The notes: a model not told the origin generated them from the sequence alone. A stretch of 64,000 bases of DNA from Goodfellowiella coeruleoviolacea (GCF_024171785.1 NZ_JAMTCK010000003.1:496001-560000); one strand, 5' to 3'. Shown: positions 28,939 through 38,739, counted from the stretch's first letter. Numbers and translations are program-made.

Positions 28939-30546
28939 GTGCCGCACGGAGCGCAACCCGCTCGGGCGTCGGTTGCCGACCTGTCGGAAGCGCTGGCCAG
29001 GATCGCCGAGGACCGTGACTGGACCGCGCTCGAAGCCCTGTGCGACCGGCACATCCTCGCCGCGGCGGGCGACCTCGCCGGTCGGCTGCTCTTCGTGCTC
29101 AGCCAGGTGCCGGACGAGGAACTGCGCGCTCGTCCGCGCCTGATGCTCGCGTGGATCAGCGCCTACCACGCGATGAACCAACCCGAAGCCAGCGAACTCA
29201 GACCCTATCTGCGCCACTACGCGGAGCTGGGTACCCGCCTGGCGGCGACGATGGACATCCCGGGTGAGACGTCGCTGGCGACCCTGGTCGCGGTCGGCAC
29301 CGCGGCGATGATCGGCTTGCGCATGCGCGGGGCGAGCGCCGAGGCCGAGGAGCTGGGCGAGCGCCTCACGGCCCGCGCGGCGCAACTCGGCTCGCTGCCC
29401 GGTGCCGAGGGGGAACCGCGCCCCGGATGGCTTGCCATGCAACGAGGTCTGACCCGGTCGCTGATGGGCGACTTCCCGGCCGCGGTGGAGTTGTACCGCA
29501 AGGCCTACGAGCGCGCGACGGTCGAGCCGGAGACGGCGGCCACCGCCCTCAACGCCGCCGCCAACCTCGCCATGATCTTCGGGCACCTCGGTCACGCTGC
29601 CCTCGCCCACCAGTGGCTCGACCGGATGCGTGGCTTCGCGTCCCCCTCCGAGCGGGTCCGGTTCCTGCTCACCGTGGGCGGGACGATCGCCGAGGGCTGG
29701 GACGCGCTGGACCGCTACGACGAGGCGAGCCTCGCGGCGTGCCTGGAGATCACCGGGGACGGCACCAGGCAACTGGAGGTCTGGCCCTTCGTGGCGGCGC
29801 TGGTGTTCGCACACGGGCTGTACCTCGGCGATCCAGCGACGTCGCTGGCGCAGCTGGGCACGCTCCGGCTCACCCACGCGCCCGCGCTCGTCGAGCAGGG
29901 CACCGCCGCCCGGGTGATCCGCCGCGCCCACGTGGAGCTGTTGACCGCCACCGGTCAGGCCACCCGCGCCCTGCGACTGATCAAGGAGGCGGATCCGCAG
30001 GCGACGTGGTCGGCGCTGCCGGCCGCCCGGCTCCGCCTGCTCAACGGCGAGTACGAACTGGCCCGCGCGATGGCCTCGCGCACGTCCTGGCACGAGACCA
30101 CGTCCCGGCGCGACGCCAGGCAGCTGTTGCTGGTCAAGGCGATCGCCGCACTGCGCATGGGCGACCAGGACGAGGCCCGCCGGTCGCTGGCGCTGGTCCG
30201 CCACGTGCGCACGGCCGACGAAGTGCTCTCGCTCGCCTCGTTGCCACCGGCCGACCGCGACGAGGTGATCCGGCTGGGCGAGCTTCCGCTGACCGATGCG
30301 GCGGCGGAGCGCCTGGCGCGGGCCCGGCCGGTGTTCCCGGAACGCGTGGAACTGGTGGAGCTGACCACCCGGGAGCAGGTCGTCCTCACCCAACTGGACG
30401 CCGGCCTGACCATCACCGAGGTCGCGCGCACCCTCGTCGTGTCCGTCAACACCGTGCGCACACAGGTGAAAAGCGCTTACCGCAAGCTGGGCGCGTCCAG
30501 CCGCGAGGGCGCGCTCATGCGGGCTTACGAACTCGGCGTGCTCTGA
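28939..30546 (+). CDS. LuxR-type regulator with TPR-like sensor region, lacking the ATPase domain
   Basis: 535 residues. The C-terminal 65 residues form a LuxR/GerE HTH: ELTTREQVVLTQLDAGLTITEVARTLVVSVNTVRTQVKSAYRKLG split over about 470-515. The remainder is helical with repeated Ala/Leu-rich hairpins resembling the TPR/MalT-like signal domain of LAL regulators, but no Walker A/B AAA domain precedes it, so it is a truncated LAL or a distinct class (similar forms are common in actinomycetes). The GTG at 28939 has a GGAGGGCGGAG stretch upstream. Target unknown. Confidence 0.88.
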   Translation: MPHGAQPARASVADLSEALARIAEDRDWTALEALCDRHILAAAGDLAGRLLFVLSQVPDEELRARPRLMLAWISAYHAMNQPEASELRPYLRHYAELGTRLAATMDIPGETSLATLVAVGTAAMIGLRMRGASAEAEELGERLTARAAQLGSLPGAEGEPRPGWLAMQRGLTRSLMGDFPAAVELYRKAYERATVEPETAATALNAAANLAMIFGHLGHAALAHQWLDRMRGFASPSERVRFLLTVGGTIAEGWDALDRYDEASLAACLEITGDGTRQLEVWPFVAALVFAHGLYLGDPATSLAQLGTLRLTHAPALVEQGTAARVIRRAHVELLTATGQATRALRLIKEADPQATWSALPAARLRLLNGEYELARAMASRTSWHETTSRRDARQLLLVKAIAALRMGDQDEARRSLALVRHVRTADEVLSLASLPPADRDEVIRLGELPLTDAAAERLARARPVFPERVELVELTTREQVVLTQLDAGLTITEVARTLVVSVNTVRTQVKSAYRKLGASSREGALMRAYELGVL

Positions 30547-30598
30547 GGCTGGCTCTGCGGCGGGCTCCTGCGCAACGGCGTGGCGTCGTGCGCGGAGG

Positions 30599-31372
30599 TC
30601 ACCGCGTCGGGGTGACTCCGGGTGCCGGCTGGACCGGAACGTAGTCCCGGGTGTCGAAGTCGATGACCACGGGCTGCGGCTCGGACGCCACGTCGGCTTG
30701 GACCCGGTGCGTGGTGCCGTCCGAGTCGATCCAGTAGCGGACGTTTCCCGCGGTGCTGGGCCTGCCGGCGGCGGCCGGCCCGGACATCACGTCCACCTGG
30801 TGGTCGGCCACCTGGTCCGAACCGACCCAGGCGGCGCCGTTCTGCCGCAGCAGTTCGGCGTTGTCCGGCCGGTCGCTGCCCAGGCTGAGCGCGATGAGCA
30901 GCGAACTGTCCAGCGAACTGCCGGATGTCTGAAGTGGACGGTGGTGCCAGTCCGATCCGGGCGGCGCTGCCGGCGCCTCCGCCGGGGCGTTCGCCATCGG
31001 GTGGACGAACACGGTGCTGGTGCTCCACTGGATCAGGCCGTCGCTGGACGTGTCGCGCCCGGTGCCGTGCACCACTCCGTAACCGAGTTGGGCTCGGTAG
31101 TCGACGGACCCGGTGATGACCAACCCGCCGGCGGTGGTCGGCACGGTGATCGTCACCGCCCGGCCGCCCGCCTCGTAGTTGCGAAACCGCGTCATCGCCA
31201 GCCGGTTCGCCTCGTCCGAGGTCAACGGGCGCGGACCGGTGGGCGCGGAGCCGGGGCCGATGATCAGGAACGTGGCCACCCCGACCGCGGTGGCCGCCAC
31301 GACGCCGATGACGCCCAGCACCCAGCGCGGCCGCGACCACCGGCGCCGCGGGAGGCGTTGCTGGGCTCGCAT
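30599..31372 (-). CDS. Membrane-anchored extracellular protein, hypothetical
   Basis: 257 residues. A basic start (RRRWSRPRW) and one membrane segment WVLGVIGVVAATAVGVATFLII put the rest outside. The ectodomain has ANRLAMTRFRNYEAGGRAVTI, GLVITGSVDYRAQLGYGVVHG and a late part reading VRYWIDSDGTTHRVQADV, a pattern reminiscent of LppX/LprG-like or regulatory-spore ectodomains, but no firm family is recognised. The ATG at 31372 is used; a GTG three codons upstream is equally possible. It is divergent from the large surface protein. Confidence 0.75.
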   Translation of the reverse strand: MRAQQRLPRRRWSRPRWVLGVIGVVAATAVGVATFLIIGPGSAPTGPRPLTSDEANRLAMTRFRNYEAGGRAVTITVPTTAGGLVITGSVDYRAQLGYGVVHGTGRDTSSDGLIQWSTSTVFVHPMANAPAEAPAAPPGSDWHHRPLQTSGSSLDSSLLIALSLGSDRPDNAELLRQNGAAWVGSDQVADHQVDVMSGPAAAGRPSTAGNVRYWIDSDGTTHRVQADVASEPQPVVIDFDTRDYVPVQPAPGVTPTR

Positions 31373-31503
31373 GCTGCGCACGCGGCGGGATGTTAACAGG
31401 GGTCACTGATTCACCCCCTGTTTCACCCAATTGTCTGGCACACGGGGAGACGGCGTTCTGGTTGTCTGTGACGGTTCATGACAACTTCAACAAGGGGATA
31501 GCG

Positions 31504-34008
31504 ATGAGCCGGACGACCCGGAGACGGATGGGTCCACTGGCGCGGGTGGGGTTGGCTGGTCTGCTGCTGGCAAGCAGCGGGATCACCGGGGCGACGGCTG
31601 GGGCAGCCGCCGCGTCGGCGACGGACGGCACGCTGACGGTCCAGGTGTTACGGGACTTCTTCGGCACCGGCGTGATCAACACGACGATGGACGTGCCGCA
31701 GCAGGGCATGGACGTCACCGTCGCCGACCGGGAGGGCCACCAGGTCACCGGCGTCACGGATGCCACCGGAAAAGTCGTGGTACCGCCGTCCACCGTGCTG
31801 ACCGGGGGCCACTACCGCGTCGATGTCACCATTCCGGAGCCCTACAACGGTTATTTGCGAGCGGCGCCGGCCTCGACGGCGACCAATCACTTCGACAGCT
31901 TCACCACGTTCGTGGACGTGTCGAACGGCAAGAACGACTCGGTGATCACCGGGGTCTGGAACCCCGCCCACTTCACCCTGCCGGACTCCCGGTACTTCGT
32001 GCCGATCCAGCGCGCCGGCAACGGGGAGGACACCCGGGCCCTGGTGGCGTTCGGGCTGAACACCCGCGGTACGTGTCCCGAGGATGTCGCGTGCCCGACC
32101 ACGCTCGCCACCCAGGCCCAGGTGGGCACGACCTTCGGGCTGGCCTACGACAAGGACCGGCGCCGGCTGTTCCAGAGCGCGTTCGCCCGGCGGCACACCC
32201 TGTACGGGCCGGAGGGCGGGGGCGCGATCTACACCGTTCCGGTCACCGGTGGCGGCGCACCGACCCTGTTCGCGACCGTTCCGGGCGCCACGGTGACGCC
32301 CCACGACACCGACAACATGCTCAAGGACGGCGGATTCACCAACGCGCCGAGCAAGGAGAGCATCGGCGGCATCGCGCTGTCGGAGGACGGCGCCACGCTG
32401 TACGCGGTGAACCTGCTGACCCGAACCCTGGTCAGCTTCGACGCCACCGGGCCCACCGCCTCGGCGCCCACCGCCACGGTGCCGATCCCGGACCCGGGCT
32501 GCGCGGTGTCCGACGACTGGCGGCCCTTCTCGGTCGCCGCACACGACAACACCCTGTACGTCGGTGGTGTGTGCAGCGCGGAGAGCACGCAGAACCGCGC
32601 GGACCTGAAGGCCGTCGTCTACACCTACGACGGCACGAAGTTCAGCACGGTGCTGACCCAGCCGCTCAACTTCGAGCGCGGCAAGGTCCTCGGTGACGTT
32701 GGCGGTCAGAACAACCACTGGAACCCGTGGAAGACCGACCTCGCGACCTGGGACGAACACGACGTGACCAATAACGGCGGGATGATCGATCCGCAGCCGC
32801 AACTGGCCAGCCTGGCCTTCGCGCGTGACGGGTCGATGATCCTCGGCTTCCGCGACCGGTTCATGGACGTGGTTGGCTGGGACGGGCTGGACCCGCGGCC
32901 GGGCCGCGACACCACGGAACGCGGCTTCTCCGGTGGAGACATCAACATGGCCTGCGCCAACCCCACCGGTGGATACTCCTGGGAAGGCACCGGGAACTGC
33001 GCCAACCACGCGAACAAGATCAACAACGGCCAGCAGAGCGGCGGCGTCGTCGAGTACTTCCCTGGCGACTACTTCGCCCCGAGTGGCCCTGCTGAGCGCG
33101 GGCCGCACCAGGAATCCGCGCAGGGGTCGGTCGCCTACATCCCGCAGCTGCAATGGGTCATCAGCACGCAGATGGACCCGACCGTCCACGTCGCCACCAA
33201 CGGGACCGGTTACTACAACATCGCGACCGGTGAGGGGCCGGGCAACAACCCGGCCAAGAACGCCTACGAGTTCGTCGGTCGAAACCCGAACAACGGGTTC
33301 GGCAAGGCCGGCGGGCTCGGGGCCATCGCGTACCAGGCGGCGAACGCGCCGATCCAGATCGGCAACCTGGTGTGGTTCGACGGCGACCACAACGGCGTCC
33401 AGGACCCGGCGGACGTGCGGCTGCCAGGTGCGACGATCAACCTGCTTGACGCCACCGGCAAGCAGGTCGCCACCACGAAGACCGACGCGGCCGGCGAGTA
33501 CTACTTCGGCGGTGTCGGCGCCGCCTACGAACTCACCCCGGGCGCGGAGTACACGGTGCAGTTCAACGTCTGCACCGCCGACACCCGCACCGTGCCGAGC
33601 CAGCCGCCCGCTACCGAGCTGCGGTTCACGCTCGGGGTGACCGGTAGCGATCGGGTGCACGACTCCAACGTGATCCCACCGACCACCGGGCAGCTGTGCA
33701 ACGGGTACGCGCGCGTCACCGCGCCGGACCAGCCCGGGGAGGTCGATCACACCATCGACGCCGGCGTGTACATCCCACAGGAAGAGCCGACCACGCCGCC
33801 CCCGACGCCGTCCGAACCGCCGACGACCCCGGCCCCGACCACGCCGGCCCCGCCCGCGGCGGCACCACCCGCCAAACAGCCGGGTGGGCTGGCCAACACC
33901 GGTGTTTCCGACGGCCTGCCGTGGGTGGCCGGTCTCGGTGTCCTGGTCCTCGGCGCGGGCGCGGCACTCGCGTTCGTGAGCCGGAAGCGCCGCGCGAAGC
34001 AGGACTGA
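31504..34008 (+). CDS. Cell-wall anchored SdrD-like surface protein (LANTG sorting signal)
   Basis: 834 residues. Signal peptide (VGLAGLLLASSGITGATAGAAAASA), then a large beta-propeller-like region (about 60-610: YGPEGGGAIYTVPV, GGIALSEDGATLYAVNL), one SdrD B-type/CNA-B-like domain (IGNLVWFDGDHNGVQDPADV with its EF-hand-like loop, about 617-710), a Pro/Thr-rich wall spacer and the sorting signal LANTG (796-800), hydrophobic segment and RKRRAK tail. LAxTG is the class E sortase motif of high-GC actinobacteria. The ATG at 31504 has AAGGGG nearby. Probably a surface adhesin or sheath component; no sortase is in the window. Confidence 0.9.
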   Translation: MSRTTRRRMGPLARVGLAGLLLASSGITGATAGAAAASATDGTLTVQVLRDFFGTGVINTTMDVPQQGMDVTVADREGHQVTGVTDATGKVVVPPSTVLTGGHYRVDVTIPEPYNGYLRAAPASTATNHFDSFTTFVDVSNGKNDSVITGVWNPAHFTLPDSRYFVPIQRAGNGEDTRALVAFGLNTRGTCPEDVACPTTLATQAQVGTTFGLAYDKDRRRLFQSAFARRHTLYGPEGGGAIYTVPVTGGGAPTLFATVPGATVTPHDTDNMLKDGGFTNAPSKESIGGIALSEDGATLYAVNLLTRTLVSFDATGPTASAPTATVPIPDPGCAVSDDWRPFSVAAHDNTLYVGGVCSAESTQNRADLKAVVYTYDGTKFSTVLTQPLNFERGKVLGDVGGQNNHWNPWKTDLATWDEHDVTNNGGMIDPQPQLASLAFARDGSMILGFRDRFMDVVGWDGLDPRPGRDTTERGFSGGDINMACANPTGGYSWEGTGNCANHANKINNGQQSGGVVEYFPGDYFAPSGPAERGPHQESAQGSVAYIPQLQWVISTQMDPTVHVATNGTGYYNIATGEGPGNNPAKNAYEFVGRNPNNGFGKAGGLGAIAYQAANAPIQIGNLVWFDGDHNGVQDPADVRLPGATINLLDATGKQVATTKTDAAGEYYFGGVGAAYELTPGAEYTVQFNVCTADTRTVPSQPPATELRFTLGVTGSDRVHDSNVIPPTTGQLCNGYARVTAPDQPGEVDHTIDAGVYIPQEEPTTPPPTPSEPPTTPAPTTPAPPAAAPPAKQPGGLANTGVSDGLPWVAGLGVLVLGAGAALAFVSRKRRAKQD

Positions 34009-34032
34009 CAAGAAGCAGCACTGACAAACAGG

Positions 34033-34070
34033 TCTGCCCGCCCGCGATCCGGAGTTCGCGGGCGGGCAGA
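34033..34070. terminator. Bidirectional terminator after surface protein gene
   Basis: Perfect 15-bp stem (TCTGCCCGCCCGCGA at 34033-34047 with 34056-34070), 8-base loop, followed by TTT. It lies between the convergent surface protein and pssA genes. Confidence 0.9.
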
Positions 34071-34083
34071 TTTGTGCGTACCT

Positions 34084-35109
34084 CTAGCCGGCGGTCTTGC
34101 GGGGGGTGCGGGGGCGGCGGGAGCCGCCCTGCTGGCGCCGCAGGCCGAGCTGCCGCCAGCCGCCCCGCCGGCGCACCGCGTTGGTCAGGCCGGTGGCCTC
34201 CACCGCGTGCCTGGACTGGTCCACCGGCTGCGGGGGAGTGGTCCGGCGGGGCAGGCGCACCGCGCGCATGGCCGCGCCGGCCACCCGGCCGGGCAGCGGC
34301 TGCCGCAACCCGAGCCGGCGGGCGGCCACGCCGTGCGCCCGGCGGATCGCCCTGCGGTCGCGGGGCGGCACCGCCCACGCCTCGGGGTGCTTGGCCAGCC
34401 AGCGGTAGCGGCGCACCGCGAACGGCAGGTGCACCAGGTAGACGATCATGGCCACGGCCAGCGCGACCAGCGGGTAGGTGATCACGGCCGCGGCGAGCAG
34501 GCCGACCAGCACCAGCAGCGGGGCCACCGCCCTGGGCGGCACCTTGATGGTCTTCACCGACAACGTGGGGATGCGGCTGATCAGCAGGGCGGCGATGGCG
34601 ACCGTCCACACCATCACCACCCACTGCGAGGACCACCAGCCGTCCCCGCCGAGCTGACGGCTGAGGATCAGCGGCAGCAGCACCAGCAGGCCACCGGCCG
34701 GGGCGGGCACGCCGACGAAGAACTCCTTGGCGTACGGCGGCTGCTCGGTGTCGAGCAGGGTGTTGAACCGGGCCAGGCGCAGGATCATGCACACCGCGAA
34801 GATCAGCGCGGCCACCCAGCCGATCCGGTTGCCCTCCAGCTTCCACACGTAGACCACCAGGGCCGGCGCCACACCGAAGGAGATCGCGTCGGACAGCGAG
34901 TCCAGTTCCGCGCCCATCTTGCTGGTGGCGTCCAGCAGCCGGGCGATCCGCCCGTCCAGCCCGTCCAGCACCGCGGCGATGGCGATCGCGGCGATGGCGG
35001 CGGCGTGGTGGCCGCTCAGCGCGAACTGCACCGCGGACAGGCCCGCGCACATGGCGAGCACGGTGATCGCGTTGGGCAGGATGCGTACCCCTGGCACGGT
35101 GTGCGCCAC
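34084..35109 (-). CDS. pssA: CDP-diacylglycerol-serine O-phosphatidyltransferase
   Basis: 341 residues. Membrane enzyme making phosphatidylserine from CDP-diacylglycerol and serine. The CDP-alcohol transferase motif is exact: Asp52-Gly53-x2-Ala56-Arg57-x8-Gly66-x3-Asp70-x3-Asp74. Several membrane segments follow. The C-terminal about 90 residues are a basic, Arg-rich extension not needed by the family. The GTG at 35109 is three bases from the psd stop, so psd and pssA form one operon that makes phosphatidylethanolamine, here transcribed with psd first. Confidence 0.95.
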   Translation of the reverse strand: MAHTVPGVRILPNAITVLAMCAGLSAVQFALSGHHAAAIAAIAIAAVLDGLDGRIARLLDATSKMGAELDSLSDAISFGVAPALVVYVWKLEGNRIGWVAALIFAVCMILRLARFNTLLDTEQPPYAKEFFVGVPAPAGGLLVLLPLILSRQLGGDGWWSSQWVVMVWTVAIAALLISRIPTLSVKTIKVPPRAVAPLLVLVGLLAAAVITYPLVALAVAMIVYLVHLPFAVRRYRWLAKHPEAWAVPPRDRRAIRRAHGVAARRLGLRQPLPGRVAGAAMRAVRLPRRTTPPQPVDQSRHAVEATGLTNAVRRRGGWRQLGLRRQQGGSRRPRTPRKTAG

Positions 35110-35112
35110 GGC

Positions 35113-35850
35113 TCAGTCCTCCGTACTGACAGTGCTGCCAGCGAGTTCGGCGAGCACGGTCTCGCCGCCGATGGTGCGCTGGCCCGGCTCGACCAGCACC
35201 CGGCTGCCCAGCGGCACGTAGAGGTCCACCCGGGAGCCGAACCGGATCAGCCCGTAGGTCTGGCCGGCGCTGACCGTGTCGCCCTCGGCCACCTCGCAGA
35301 CGATCCGGCGGGCGATCAGCCCGGCGATCTGCACCACGACCAGCTCGTGACCCTCGGTGGTGCGCAGCAACAGCGCGTTGCGCTCGTTGTCCTCGCTGGC
35401 CTTGTCCAGGTCGGCGGACAGGAACTTGCCCGGCCGGTAGCGGACGCGCTCCACCTGCCCGGCGGCGGGGGTCCGCTGCACGTGCACGTCGAAGATGGAC
35501 AGGAACACGCTGATCCGCAGCATCCGGCCGGCGGGCAGGCCCAGCTCGGCGGGCGGCTCGGCCTCGACCACCTGGGAGACCGTGCCGTCGGCCGGGGCCA
35601 CGGCGATGTCCGCTCGCTCGGGTGTCACCCGCTTGGGCTCCCGGAAGAACCACGCGCACCACGCGGTGAGCAGCGCGCCGAGCAGCCCGGCCCGGCGGGA
35701 GAGGCGGCGCAGCAGCAGGGTGCCCACGGCCGCGCCGAGCACGAACGGCCGTCCGGCCGGGTGCATCGGGGGCACGACGCCCTTCACCAGGTCGACGAAG
35801 TGGGCCAGGGCACCGTCGCGCTGCCCTGGCTGACGTAGATCGGCGCTCAT
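35113..35850 (-). CDS. psd: Phosphatidylserine decarboxylase (short, archaeal-type)
   Basis: 245 residues. Self-cleaving pyruvoyl enzyme converting phosphatidylserine to phosphatidylethanolamine. The short form has the substrate region FLSIFDVHVQRTPAAG (about 116-131), KASEDNERN, and the Gly-Ser processing site in LIRFGSRVD (Gly205-Ser206), where Ser206 becomes the pyruvoyl group. One membrane stretch lies near residues 37-65. The ATG at 35850 matches the family N-terminus; a longer frame upstream adds an unrelated Pro-rich part. First gene of the psd-pssA operon. Confidence 0.95.
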   Translation of the reverse strand: MSADLRQPGQRDGALAHFVDLVKGVVPPMHPAGRPFVLGAAVGTLLLRRLSRRAGLLGALLTAWCAWFFREPKRVTPERADIAVAPADGTVSQVVEAEPPAELGLPAGRMLRISVFLSIFDVHVQRTPAAGQVERVRYRPGKFLSADLDKASEDNERNALLLRTTEGHELVVVQIAGLIARRIVCEVAEGDTVSAGQTYGLIRFGSRVDLYVPLGSRVLVEPGQRTIGGETVLAELAGSTVSTED

Positions 35851-36562
35851 GTCGTCGGAAATCCGTGCTTCTCGTTGGTGGGGCGGTGGTTCCTCCGCGG
35901 GACCCACCACACGCTACGCGAGCCGTGCCCCGGCGTGACCGGCCCGTGTGCTACCCGACTGTGGTCGGGATACCCGGTCCGGCCCGGACCACGCGGCGCG
36001 GGATGACCGCAACCTGAACGGACTGACCTGGTCACGGACTGTCGCGAACAGGCCATCCGTCCCTCCCCGTCTGCCTGGTTTCCCTCGACCGATCGGGTGG
36101 TCCGGGGGTGGCGCAGATCATAGGGCCGCGTCGGGTCGGTTGTCTCGAACTTCTTCCGGCTGGGTGGGTTGGCGGCTGGGTCCCGGTGATCGCAGCATGT
36201 CGACGCGGATGACAGCCAACTGCGGAACAGAGACATCGGATCTCGTCAACACGCTCGCGGTGTTCACCGGCATCGTGGTGATCAATACGTGATTCCGGCT
36301 CAGCTGCTGCGCATTGGTTGAGTCCGGGGGTGTGTACCGACCCGCAGTGCGGTCGCGCGCCCGCGGTCACCGTCAGGATTTCTGGACTGGCCACACAGGC
36401 TCGGGCATCAGCCGGACAAGGTGACCAGCAATGGTGTGATTGATTGCAGTACGAGCAAGCTGTATCTAGGGGTGGAAACCTATCTCTACCGCGAGACGGC
36501 GCCAGGTAGCGGGTAATACGAACTGGTTGCGGAAAATGAGGCGGTAAACAACCCTGGGTAGG
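35851..36562. other. Gene-poor 0.7-kb stretch
   Basis: Between psd and the next gene on the opposite strand. Frames on both strands up to about 220 codons (for example minus-strand 36032-36706) read as Arg/Ser/His/Pro-rich sequence without start signals or known domains. The right half is lower in GC than the rest of the region. No tRNA or strong repeat was found. Confidence 0.5.
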
Positions 36563-37282
36563 GTGAAGGGTCCGGTTCTCGTCGAGTTGTGTCTGTTGCT
36601 GAAGGATTGTCCGGAGCGGTTGGACAGCCTGACCGACACTGATTTCTATCATCAGATCACGTTCGCGAACTCGCTGCAGCACTCGCGCGCGCAGTTTCTT
36701 CCGCAAGCGGCGCCAGAACTGGACGAGGTTGCTGTGGCAGTGTTGGACCGGCTGTCCCGGAGCGAGTTCGCGGACGCCTCGCTCCAGCCGCGGCAGGCGT
36801 GGTTTTCCACGAGTGGAACGTTGCCTCGGGTAGTGGTGGTTTCTGATGTGTCGTCAGCTTTCGCGCCGGCGGACAAGCCAGTGGGTGCGCTGTGGACAGC
36901 GTCCTTCCTGCCTGATGGCACCAGTGCTTGGCAGCGGCGTGAGTGGGCCGAGTTCGGTACCAGCAGGAATCTCTACGCTGTGACCTTTGACCTTGCCCAG
37001 GCCAAAATCTTCACGATTGACTCCCTTGAAGACTTCGAACAATTGATTCACGCATACCCCAGGCCGGCGCCGGACGGCCGGGTGCTCGTGCGGTGGACGG
37101 CCGTTGCCGACGACTTCGACGCGGTGCACCTGACCGCTCGCGGACTTCTCACCGCGCACAACATCCCCCTCGCCACACCGGACGGGATCGCGACGCTGGC
37201 TGGCTGGGACGCCGAGTCCACCGCCTGGCTGCGCCTTCCGCCGGTCAAGGCGGTGTCCCGGTGCGGCCCCCAGGCCGAGTGA
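36563..37282 (+). CDS. Hypothetical protein
   Basis: About 239 residues, not recognised. It is a soluble alpha/beta-type protein without membrane segments: it begins VLVELCLLLKDCPERLDSL, with a middle ALWTASFLPDGTSAWQRREW and a section NLYAVTFDLAQAKIFTIDSLEDF that reads like a small enzyme or immunity-type fold. The GTG at 36563 has only a weak GGGTAGG upstream, and the true start could be further in. Codon use is less GC-biased than neighbours in the first half, fitting an acquired gene. No partner gene is adjacent. Confidence 0.6.
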   Translation: MKGPVLVELCLLLKDCPERLDSLTDTDFYHQITFANSLQHSRAQFLPQAAPELDEVAVAVLDRLSRSEFADASLQPRQAWFSTSGTLPRVVVVSDVSSAFAPADKPVGALWTASFLPDGTSAWQRREWAEFGTSRNLYAVTFDLAQAKIFTIDSLEDFEQLIHAYPRPAPDGRVLVRWTAVADDFDAVHLTARGLLTAHNIPLATPDGIATLAGWDAESTAWLRLPPVKAVSRCGPQAE

Positions 37283-37325
37283 GGCTCCAGGACCCTGTCC
37301 TGCAGCATGCGGCCGCCGGGGTCAG

Positions 37326-38165
37326 TCAGTGGCCGTGGGTGTCGAGTCGGGCGAGCGCGGCGGCGCTCGGGCTGCCCGGTTCCGCCGTGTACAGCACCAA
37401 CTGGAGGTCGCTGCCGGGCAGCAGCAGGAGCTGGCGCTCCAACTCCAGCTCGCCCAGCCGGGGGTGGTGCAGGCGCTTGCGCAGCGTCGGCACGGGGCGC
37501 ACGTCGTGGTCGCGCCAGCCGGCGGCGAAGTCCGGGCTGTGCGCGGCCAGCTCGTTGACCAGCTCGCCGAGGACCCGGTCGGCGGGGTAGCGGGCGCTGG
37601 CCGCGCGCAGCTGGGCGGCGGACTGCCGGACGAACTCGCCTTCCGCACCCACCGGGGCCGAGCAGAGGGTCCCGCCCAGCCGCACCGACAGCCGCATGGC
37701 GTTGCGCTCCTCCGGAGCCAGCCGCCCGAAGTCGGTGATCAACGCGGCCGCCGCGCTGTTCCAGGCCACGATGTCCTGCCGCTCGTCGACCAGGTAGGCG
37801 GGGATCGACCCGAGCCGGTCCAGCAGCCGGCGGGTCTCGGCGGGCACCGGCCGCCGGTCGGTGTTCGTGTCGGGTGGGATCTGCCCGGCCAGCCGCGCCA
37901 GGTGTTCGCGCTCGGCGGGGGTGAGCCGCAGCGCCGTACCCAGCGCGGCCAGCACCTCCGGGGACGGGCGCGGCGCGCGGGCCTGCTCCAGCCGCTCGTA
38001 GTAGTTGACCGACACGCCGGCCAGTGCGGCGACCTCCTCCCGCCGCAGCCCCGGGGTGCGCCGGGCACGTCGGCCCGGCGGGTGGGTGGCGGCGGCCGGC
38101 ACCTGGTCCGGGCGCAGCGCGTCCCGCCTGCGGCGGAGGAAGTCGGCCAGTTCTGCCCTGCTCAT
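37326..38165 (-). CDS. XRE family regulator with MmyB-like C-terminal domain
   Basis: 279 residues. The N-terminal HTH contains RTPGLRREEVAALAGVSVNYYERLEQARAPRPS (split, about 38-70), the typical form of this group, and the C-terminal MmyB-like ligand domain reads YLVDERQDIVAWNSAAAALI, LVNELAAHSPDFAAGWRDHDVR and LELERQLLLLPGSDLQLVLYT. These regulators typically control a divergent oxidoreductase; here the SnoaL/NmrA pair starts 130 bases away in the opposite direction and is the probable target. The ATG at 38165 is chosen. Confidence 0.92.
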   Translation of the reverse strand: MSRAELADFLRRRRDALRPDQVPAAATHPPGRRARRTPGLRREEVAALAGVSVNYYERLEQARAPRPSPEVLAALGTALRLTPAEREHLARLAGQIPPDTNTDRRPVPAETRRLLDRLGSIPAYLVDERQDIVAWNSAAAALITDFGRLAPEERNAMRLSVRLGGTLCSAPVGAEGEFVRQSAAQLRAASARYPADRVLGELVNELAAHSPDFAAGWRDHDVRPVPTLRKRLHHPRLGELELERQLLLLPGSDLQLVLYTAEPGSPSAAALARLDTHGH

Positions 38166-38295
38166 CCCGTCGATGGTGGCACGGGGTGCCCGGCCCAACC
38201 ACGGACTGGCGGTCCGGGGCTCAGCCGTCAGTTCCCCGCCGGCGGGCCCGCGACCAGCCTGGAATCCACACCCCGATGCACGCTGGAGGAACACC

Positions 38296-38739
38296 ATGCC
38301 GCGCACTCCTGAGGAGACGATGCGCCGACTGCTGGAGCTGATGCTGGCCAAGGACATGGACGCGGTCGCCGACCTGTGGGCGGAAGACGGCACCGCCGAG
38401 TTCCCGTTCGCCACCGGGGCCGCGCCGCGCCGGCTGGTCGGGCGGGAGGAGGTCCGCGGCTACCTGGCCGGCTTCCCGCAGGTGTACGACGTGCGGGAGA
38501 TCCCCGCGATCACCGTGCACCACACCCAACGGCCGGACACCGCAGTGGTGGAGTACCACGCGACCGGCCACTCGGTGCGCACCGGCACGCCCTACCGGAT
38601 GGACTACATCGTGGTGATCACCGTCCGGGACGGCCTGATCACCCACTTCCGGGACTACTGGAACCCGCTGGCCAACGCCACGGCCGCCGGGACGCTGCCC
38701 GAACTGCTCGACGCGCTGCGCGAGGAGGCCACCCGATGA
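38296..38739 (+). CDS. SnoaL-like / NTF2-fold protein
   Basis: 147 residues. A SnoaL-like ketosteroid-isomerase fold: LMLAKDMDAVADLWAEDGTAEFPFA, LVGREEVRGYLAGF and ITVRDGLITHFRDYWNPLA are its recurring strands and helix. Members act as small hydrolases, isomerases or accessory oxygenase subunits. ATG at 38296 with GGAGGA just upstream. The stop overlaps the following NmrA gene by four bases (ATGA), so the two are made together, and both are divergent from the MmyB-type regulator. Confidence 0.9.
   Translation: MPRTPEETMRRLLELMLAKDMDAVADLWAEDGTAEFPFATGAAPRRLVGREEVRGYLAGFPQVYDVREIPAITVHHTQRPDTAVVEYHATGHSVRTGTPYRMDYIVVITVRDGLITHFRDYWNPLANATAAGTLPELLDALREEATR

Noticed and set aside
36032..36706. 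A 224-codon minus-strand frame in the gap after psd
   Set aside because: No family resemblance, mixed composition and overlap with the better-supported plus-strand gene starting at 36563.
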